A stretch of DNA of 64,000 bases from Nocardia bovistercoris (GTDB taxonomy: Bacteria > Actinomycetota > Actinomycetes > Mycobacteriales > Mycobacteriaceae), in assembly GCF_015674855.1 (NCBI RefSeq), contig NZ_JADMLG010000003.1, positions 601,934-665,933 of the forward strand, in the 5' to 3' direction. Below are positions 58,896 to 64,000 of this stretch, piece after piece. The number at the start of each line of letters is the position of its first letter. The first letter of the stretch is position 1. The notes under the pieces are model-generated. The model was not told the DNA's origin. It saw nothing but the letters and a program-made list of their open reading frames with translations, and did not search any database. A program made the translations under genes and the position numbers.

Positions 58896-61646
58896 GTGAT
58901 CGACGACCGGTTGGTATCGGCGTTGCGCGGGCGGCTCGACGGTGAGGTCGACCTGTCCGTGCGGCGGCTTGCGGAGTATTCCTCGGATGCCTCGAATTAC
59001 CGGGTGCTTCCGGCTGCCGTCGTCTTTCCGCGTGCCGATGCCGATGTCGCGGCGGTCCTCGACTTCGCGCGCGAACACGGACTCGGCGTTACCGCGCGTG
59101 GTGCGGGCACTTCGGTGGCGGGTAATGCCATCGGTTCCGGCATCGTGCTCGATTTCAGTAGGTATCTGCGTCGTGTGCTCGATATCGATCCGGAGCGTCG
59201 GATCGCGCGGGTGCAGCCGGGGGTGGTGTTGTCGCGCCTGCAAGGTGTCGCGGCTGCGCACGGGCTGCGGTTCGGCCCCGATCCGTCGACCCAGAATCGC
59301 TGCACTCTGGGCGGGATGATCGGCAACAATGCCTGCGGACCGCATGCGGTGGCGTGGGGGCGGACCTCCGACAACACGGTGTCGCTGCGCGTACTCGACG
59401 GCACCGGCGCCGAACGGATCCTCGCCGACGATCTCGGCTCGGTGCCTGGCCTGGCCGATTTCACCGGGGCCAACCTCGCTGTACTGCGTACGGAACTGGG
59501 GAGATTCGACCGGCAGGCCAGCGGCTACGGATTGGAACATCTGCTGCCCGAGCGTGGTTCGGCGGTGGCGAAATCCTTCGTCGGCAGCGAGGGAACTTGC
59601 GGTGTGCTGCTGGAGGCGACGGTGCGGCTGGCGGAGTTGCCCGCGGCGACGGTGCTCACGGTGCTCGGCTATCCGGGCATGGCGGAGGCCGCCGACGATG
59701 TCGCCGCGGCACTCGGCTGCGCGCCGATCGCGGTGGAAGGGATCGACGCGCGGCTGGTCGATGTGGTGCGTGACCGGCGCGGCGCCGTGCCCGACCTACC
59801 GCGCGGCGCGGGGTGGTTGTTCGTGGAGACGGCGGGGGAGAGTGCGGCCGAGGCGGAGGCGTCGGCGCGTGCGCTCTGCCGTGCTGCCGGTGCGCTGGAC
59901 TCGCGTATCGTGACCGACCCCGCGCAGGCAGCCGCGCTGTGGCGGATCAGGGCCGACGGCGCGGGGCTCGCGGGGCGCACCCCCGATGGCAGCCCGGCTT
60001 GGCCAGGGTGGGAGGACGCGGCGGTGCCGCCGGAGAATCTCGGCGACTACCTGCGTGACTTCGGCGACCTCACCGCCGAGCACGGGGTGGATGGGCTGCT
60101 GTACGGCCACATCGGTGACGGCTGCATCCACGTGCGACTCGACCTCCCGATCCTCGACGCGCCGCGCCGGTTTCGCGCCTTTCTGTTCGATGCCGCCGAA
60201 CTCGTTGTGCGCCATGGTGGTTCGCTCTCGGGTGAACACGGTGACGGGCGCGCGCGGTCGGAACTGCTCGCGGTCATGTATTCCGCCCGAGCGCGTGCCG
60301 CGTTCGCGGGTTACAAGGCGCTGTTCGATCCCGGCAATGTTCTGAACCCCGGCGTGCTGGTCGATCCGCGTCCGATCGACGCGGATCTGCGTGTGGCCGG
60401 TTTGCCGCGGATCCCCCTCGCGGGCTTCGCTTTTCCGCACGACGACGGCGATGTCGCGACCGCGGTGCACCGTTGCGTCGGTGTGGGGAAATGTCGTGCC
60501 ACGGGCGGTTTCATGTGCCCGTCCTATCTCGCGACCGCCGACGAGAAGGACAGCACCCGAGGTCGGGCGCGGGTGCTGCAGGAGGTGGTGCGCGGGGCCG
60601 TCGACTGGTCGTCGCCCGCGGTGGCGGAATCGCTCGACCTGTGTCTTTCCTGTAAGGCGTGTCGCTCGGACTGTCCGGCGGGCGTGGATATGGCGACCTA
60701 CAAGTCGGAGACGCTCTACCGCCGCTACCTCGGCAAGCTCCGGCCGATCGACCACTACACCCTCGGATGGCTGCCGCGTTGGCTGGCGGTCGCGACCAGG
60801 ATGCCGCGCCTGGTCAACGCGCTGGCCCGCGTCGAGGTGCTGCGCCGATTCGGACTGCGTGCCGCGGGCATGGATACGCGCCGCGCGGTTCCGGTTCTCG
60901 CCGAGCGTTCGTTCCGCCGTCGCGCGCGGACGGGCGGGCGATCCTCCGGTAAGTCGGTGATGTTGTGGGTCGACACCTTCACCGACGCCTTCGATCCCGA
61001 TATCGCCGCGGCCGCCGTGGATCTCCTCGAATCGCTCGGCTACCGCGTGGTGTTCGCGCCGGATCGGGTGTGCTGCGGTCTGACCTGGATCAGCACCGGT
61101 CAACTCGACGGCGCGCGCGCCCGCCTGCGCGCGACCCTCGACGCGCTCGACGCGCATGTCGGCGCGGGCGGCACGGTGATCGGACTCGAACCATCGTGTA
61201 CGGCGGCGCTGCGCGCGGATCTGCCCGAACTGCTTCCGGAGGATCCCCGGTCCGCGCCGGTCGCGGCGGCGGTGCGGACCCTCGCGGAGTTCCTGCTCGC
61301 CGAACCCGACTGGCGGCCGCCGGTGCGTCCCGGGGTATCGGTGGTGTGGCAGCCGCACTGTCACCAGCACGCGGTTCTCGACTCGAAAGCCGATCGCCAT
61401 ATATTAGCCAGAATGCAAGTAAAAGTTATTGAAGTCACTGGGTGTTGCGGATTGGCAGGTAACTTCGGAATGCAGGCCGGACACTTCGATATTTCTGTCG
61501 CCATCGCTGAAAACGGAATTCTGGCCCGTATTCGCGATACGGACCCGACGGCTTTGGTGCTGGCCGACGGATTCTCGTGCCGCACTCAGGTGCGACAACT
61601 CGCGCACAGAGACGCTTACCATCTGGCTCAGTTCCTCAGGGAATGA
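58896..61646 (+). CDS. Fused FAD-binding / 4Fe-4S dehydrogenase (D-lactate or D-2-hydroxyglutarate type)
   Basis: A 916-aa flavoprotein. The N-terminal FAD PCMH domain has TARGAGTSVAGNAIG and TLGGMIGNNACG. The FAD-linked oxidase C-domain has YGHIGDGCIHVR and SLSGEHGDGRARSEL. Ferredoxin-like clusters follow: CVGVGKCRATGGFMCPSY and CLSCKACRSDCPAG. The end holds a CCG-type domain (VCCGLTW and VTGCCGLAGNFG). This one-chain layout of GlcD-, GlpC- and CCG-like parts is seen in D-2-hydroxyglutarate and D-lactate dehydrogenases (Dld-type) that pass electrons to quinone or ETF. The GTG at 58896 is favoured by domain start. Confidence 0.92.
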   Translation: MIDDRLVSALRGRLDGEVDLSVRRLAEYSSDASNYRVLPAAVVFPRADADVAAVLDFAREHGLGVTARGAGTSVAGNAIGSGIVLDFSRYLRRVLDIDPERRIARVQPGVVLSRLQGVAAAHGLRFGPDPSTQNRCTLGGMIGNNACGPHAVAWGRTSDNTVSLRVLDGTGAERILADDLGSVPGLADFTGANLAVLRTELGRFDRQASGYGLEHLLPERGSAVAKSFVGSEGTCGVLLEATVRLAELPAATVLTVLGYPGMAEAADDVAAALGCAPIAVEGIDARLVDVVRDRRGAVPDLPRGAGWLFVETAGESAAEAEASARALCRAAGALDSRIVTDPAQAAALWRIRADGAGLAGRTPDGSPAWPGWEDAAVPPENLGDYLRDFGDLTAEHGVDGLLYGHIGDGCIHVRLDLPILDAPRRFRAFLFDAAELVVRHGGSLSGEHGDGRARSELLAVMYSARARAAFAGYKALFDPGNVLNPGVLVDPRPIDADLRVAGLPRIPLAGFAFPHDDGDVATAVHRCVGVGKCRATGGFMCPSYLATADEKDSTRGRARVLQEVVRGAVDWSSPAVAESLDLCLSCKACRSDCPAGVDMATYKSETLYRRYLGKLRPIDHYTLGWLPRWLAVATRMPRLVNALARVEVLRRFGLRAAGMDTRRAVPVLAERSFRRRARTGGRSSGKSVMLWVDTFTDAFDPDIAAAAVDLLESLGYRVVFAPDRVCCGLTWISTGQLDGARARLRATLDALDAHVGAGGTVIGLEPSCTAALRADLPELLPEDPRSAPVAAAVRTLAEFLLAEPDWRPPVRPGVSVVWQPHCHQHAVLDSKADRHILARMQVKVIEVTGCCGLAGNFGMQAGHFDISVAIAENGILARIRDTDPTALVLADGFSCRTQVRQLAHRDAYHLAQFLRE

Positions 61647-61715
61647 CCATGATTCGTCCGGAAATCGCGAGCGCGACATACCTGCCGCGTTCGCCGCGGC
61701 GGTGGTGAGAGTATC

Positions 61716-61820
61716 TCAGCTGCCGGAAGGGAGGGTGCCGGGCGGAATCTGATACCCAGAGCTGCCCGCGAATACGCCGCCCCAGACACTGAGCAGAAGA
61801 TTCAGCAGATTGGTGATCAT
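61716..61820 (-). CDS. Very short hydrophobic peptide ORF (34 aa)
   Basis: A 34-codon frame starting MITNLLNLLLSVWGG, with GGAGG six bases before the ATG. The first 18 residues are hydrophobic; the rest is Gly/Ser/Pro-rich (ending LPSGS). There is no charged residue. Its leader is A/T-rich (61830-61900), which suits a promoter. It resembles in size and character the short hydrophobic ORFs at 37449-37802. No homologue was recognised. Confidence 0.45.
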   Translation of the reverse strand: MITNLLNLLLSVWGGVFAGSSGYQIPPGTLPSGS

Positions 61821-62065
61821 ATAGTGCCTCCGTCGTGGAGATTGCCAATAATTTACTGATTCAAGGAATAGTCGATCTGATATCGCTACGAGAATTTCAC
61901 GTGTTACACCGGCTGAGAACACGATGCGGTACCGCTCTGTATCGGGACGTTCCGTCGGTGTCCGAGGAACCCGTTTCCGCACAGGAAAACTCCTGGTCAG
62001 CGGTTTCGTGAGACGGGTTCGAGCCCTGACGCCTCGCCACCGCGACCGTCGCGCACAATGGTCGG

Positions 62066-63001
62066 GTGCGCGACTCGACGATCCAGGACGCGGGACTGTC
62101 CCGCACGGTCACCTCGGACCGCCCGATCGATCTCGCCCCCACCCTCGCCCCACTGCGTAGAGGCGCCGCCGACCCCTGCTATCGGGTGACCCCGGACGGC
62201 GCGCATTGGCGAGCCTCGCGACTCGCGACGGGCCCGGTCACCTACCGCCTCACCCAAGCGGGTGCGCACGCGGTCGACGCGCGCGCCTGGGGACCCGGCG
62301 CGGCCGAATTCCTCGACGGCCTCCCGCATATGCTCTGCCTCGACGAGGATCTGACGGGATTCATGCCCGGCCACCCCAAAGTCATCGATGCCCATCGCCG
62401 TTTCCCCGGCCTGCGGATGCTGCGCACCGGCCTAGTATTCGAATCGCTCGTTCCAGCGGTGCTCGAGCAGAAGGTGCACACCGTATCGGCCCGGGCTTCC
62501 TGGCGTGCGCTGGTGCGGAAATTCGGGACTCCCGCGCCGGGGCCCGCGCCGTCGGGTCTGCTGCTCGCGCCGGATGCGGACGCCTGGCGGCGCATTCCAT
62601 CGTGGACCTATCACCGCGCCAATGTCGGCCCCGAGCGCGCGCGGACCATCGTGCACGCCGCCCGCGTCGCGGAGTCGCTGGAGCGGACCGCGGTGATCGA
62701 TGCGGCCGAGGCGGCGCGACGTTTGCGCACGGTTCCCGGAATTGGGGTGTGGACTGCCGCGGAGATCGCGCAGCGCGTCCACGGTGACGCCGACGCGCTC
62801 TCGGTGGGTGATTACCATCTCGCGGCGATCATCGGATGGACGCTGCTCGGCCGTCCCATCGATGACGACGCCATGGTCGAATATCTCGAACCGCTACGTC
62901 CGCATCGGTATCGGGCGGTCCGGCTGTTGGAGATCAGCGGTCACGCGCACAAACCGAAATTCGGCCCTCGGACCCCGCTGACCGATCACACCTGGCACTG
63001 A
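62066..63001 (+). CDS. AlkA-like HhH-GPD DNA glycosylase
   Basis: A 311-aa DNA repair protein related to 3-methyladenine glycosylase II (AlkA/HhH-GPD). The substrate-facing part begins FMPGHPKVIDAHRRFPGLRM, then FESLVPAVLEQKVHTVSAR. The helix-hairpin-helix is LRTVPGIGVWTAAEIAQ, and the catalytic Asp is in SVGDYHLAAI. It excises alkylated bases. The GTG at 62066 is the first start in frame before the conserved part, without a clear ribosome site, so a leaderless mRNA is possible. Confidence 0.88.
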   Translation: MRDSTIQDAGLSRTVTSDRPIDLAPTLAPLRRGAADPCYRVTPDGAHWRASRLATGPVTYRLTQAGAHAVDARAWGPGAAEFLDGLPHMLCLDEDLTGFMPGHPKVIDAHRRFPGLRMLRTGLVFESLVPAVLEQKVHTVSARASWRALVRKFGTPAPGPAPSGLLLAPDADAWRRIPSWTYHRANVGPERARTIVHAARVAESLERTAVIDAAEAARRLRTVPGIGVWTAAEIAQRVHGDADALSVGDYHLAAIIGWTLLGRPIDDDAMVEYLEPLRPHRYRAVRLLEISGHAHKPKFGPRTPLTDHTWH

Positions 63002-63164
63002 ACGGTTTTCGGACTGGTCGGTCGTTCTAGGTCTATTGACTACCACTCAGGGAGGTGTGGCGCTCGCAGACGACCCGTGGGCCGCGCAACCTGCACGGCC
63101 CTCGCGAGCGGGTCGGGGGCTCATCCCCGCGGACACGGAAAGTGATCGGAGCACTACTCGCGGA

Positions 63165-63371
63165 TCACGGTTGCAGTGCCCGACCGTCGAGGACGCATTT
63201 GCCCGCTTCGACCAGTGTCGTGCGGGCCCGGCGGCGCACCAGGCAGCGGTCGACGGTGCAGTCGAGGTGCAATTGCATTGCGGTGTGGGCCTGTTCGTCG
63301 GTGAGGACGCCGGGATCGCAGGCGCAGTTCAGCAGGGAGGCGACGCGCATGTTCGGATAGGGGAGTTGCAT
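63165..63371 (-). CDS. Small hypothetical protein
   Basis: A 68-aa protein starting MQLPYPNMRVASLLN with three Cys residues (NCACDPG, DCTVDRC) and a basic middle (LVRRRARTTLVEAGK). Its start overlaps the upstream stop by TGATG, so it is coupled to the 124-aa gene. No family is named. The coupled start and the regular composition favour a real gene. Confidence 0.6.
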   Translation of the reverse strand: MQLPYPNMRVASLLNCACDPGVLTDEQAHTAMQLHLDCTVDRCLVRRRARTTLVEAGKCVLDGRALQP

Positions 63372-63745
63372 CAGGCCACCTCCGCGTCGGCGGAAAATAC
63401 AGCTTCAGCGGAAAATACAGCTTCGGCGGTGAACCCTGCCTCGGTGGTGAACCTGTTCGACCGGTGTGTGGTGTGTCTGCGTAGCCGGTCGTCCCAGGGA
63501 GCGTGGTGAATCGCCATGCCGACCGCCTCGCGCGCGGTGAGTCCGACCTCCTCCGCGAATTCACCCACGGTGTCGAGCAGGCCGGGTACGACTTCGGCGA
63601 CCTTGAGGGCGGCGACTGCCTGTGCGCACGTGAGTGTGCGCCCGGGTAGAAAAGAGACCACCCAGTTCTCGTGTCCGACGCTGCGCGCGCGGTGCGGGGT
63701 CAGATCGCTGGTCATCAACGACGACGCTATGACATGTACAGCCAT
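63371..63745 (-). CDS. Hypothetical protein with C-terminal tandem repeat
   Basis: A 124-aa protein starting MAVHVIASSLMTSDLT after GAGGAG. The middle (FLPGRTLTCAQAVAALKVAE, EFAEEVGLTAREAVGMAIHH) is helical and could bind DNA or a partner, but no family is recognised. The C-terminus holds two perfect-to-one-base 18-bp repeats (63390-63425) encoding AEAVFS twice, and a third decayed copy. It is the first gene of a pair with the 68-aa gene. Confidence 0.6.
   Translation of the reverse strand: MAVHVIASSLMTSDLTPHRARSVGHENWVVSFLPGRTLTCAQAVAALKVAEVVPGLLDTVGEFAEEVGLTAREAVGMAIHHAPWDDRLRRHTTHRSNRFTTEAGFTAEAVFSAEAVFSADAEVA
63390..63425 (-). repeat. 18-bp tandem repeat in a coding region
   Basis: Two copies of gcggaaaatacagcttc(a/g) head to tail, with a looser third copy after them. 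The copies keep frame and lengthen the C-terminus of the 124-aa protein. Confidence 0.8.
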
Positions 63746-64000
63746 GACTCCTCGTTCCTGCGTGCGATTCCCGAGGGTGTGCGTGACGCCCCGCGGGGAG
63801 TCGCCATCGAATACTGTGTGTGCCCGGAGTTTTCGCAGGGGGGAGGGGGACCGCTCTGCTCGGCTCCGGGCACACTTCCAGCACACCACTGCGGGATGGG
63901 CACGGCAACGCTGTTGGTGAATCTCACAACATTTTCGAGCGAATCCCCAGCACAACATCCACAAGGGAGGGCAGGATTCCCCATAATGGATGAAGGATCC

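Noticed and set aside
59796..61400. 534-codon minus-strand open frame opposite the FAD/Fe-S dehydrogenase
   Set aside because: It overlaps a gene with clear cofactor motifs and has Arg/His-rich shadow composition.

Overview
This 64 kb window comes from a high-GC actinobacterium with a mycolic-acid type cell envelope, most like Nocardia. The evidence is an Mce lipid-transport operon, an Stf0-type trehalose 2-sulfotransferase beside a sulfatase, a CysN-CysC fusion, a DinB2-type polymerase, a mycofactocin-type short-chain dehydrogenase, a large cutinase-like protein, DUF5753 and DUF574 family proteins, and many GTG or overlapping ATGA/TGATG starts. The species is inferred, not proven. No rRNA, tRNA or CRISPR array was found.

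Layout. 1-3642: the end of an mce operon (mceD partial, mceE lipoprotein, mceF, Mce-associated protein). 3616-9903: an epimerase, a double-HTH DUF5753 regulator, a TetR regulator, a zinc alcohol dehydrogenase and a frameshifted nitrilase, the last two divergent around a perfect operator-like palindrome. 9889-12793: a lower-GC four-gene cassette of type VII (ESX)-like small proteins, bracketed by two copies of the nitrilase 3' end. 12822-18911: a sulfate-ester module of PAPS synthesis (cysD, cysNC), stf0 sulfotransferase, sulfatase and a divergent formylglycine-generating enzyme.

19239-28991: a SLATT-like membrane protein, small stress-type proteins, a TetR/acyl-CoA dehydrogenase pair sharing a 20-bp promoter motif, a mycofactocin-type SDR, a ChrR-like cupin, an AraC regulator and a double-length FadE34-like acyl-CoA dehydrogenase. 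29109-41865: Ppx/GppA phosphatase, DUF574 methyltransferase, a MetE-like zinc TIM-barrel protein (their convergent 3' ends are triplicated), and a run of exported enzymes (alpha/beta hydrolase, metallophosphoesterase, cutinase-like protein, Tat-exported BBE flavoenzyme), plus two very short hydrophobic ORFs with good ribosome sites near 37.4-37.8 kb.

42100-54607: membrane proteins separated by a large inverted repeat and a G-rich tandem repeat, a LacI regulator divergent from an APH-type kinase, a secreted lipase, a two-gene RloB/AAA ATPase locus resembling abortive-infection systems, and lon with a HspR-type (HAIR) operator. A thioesterase/TetR pair follows, with its own perfect palindrome. 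54696-63745: DinB2, an ABC exporter, an AcuI/YhdH reductase, a fused FAD/Fe-S dehydrogenase, a third short hydrophobic ORF, an AlkA-like glycosylase and two small hypothetical genes.

The parts most worth a second look are the short hydrophobic ORFs, the ESX-like cassette bracketed by nitrilase fragments, the RloB/ATPase pair, the set of perfect palindromes that suggest local regulons, and the Gln at the DinB2 steric-gate position.
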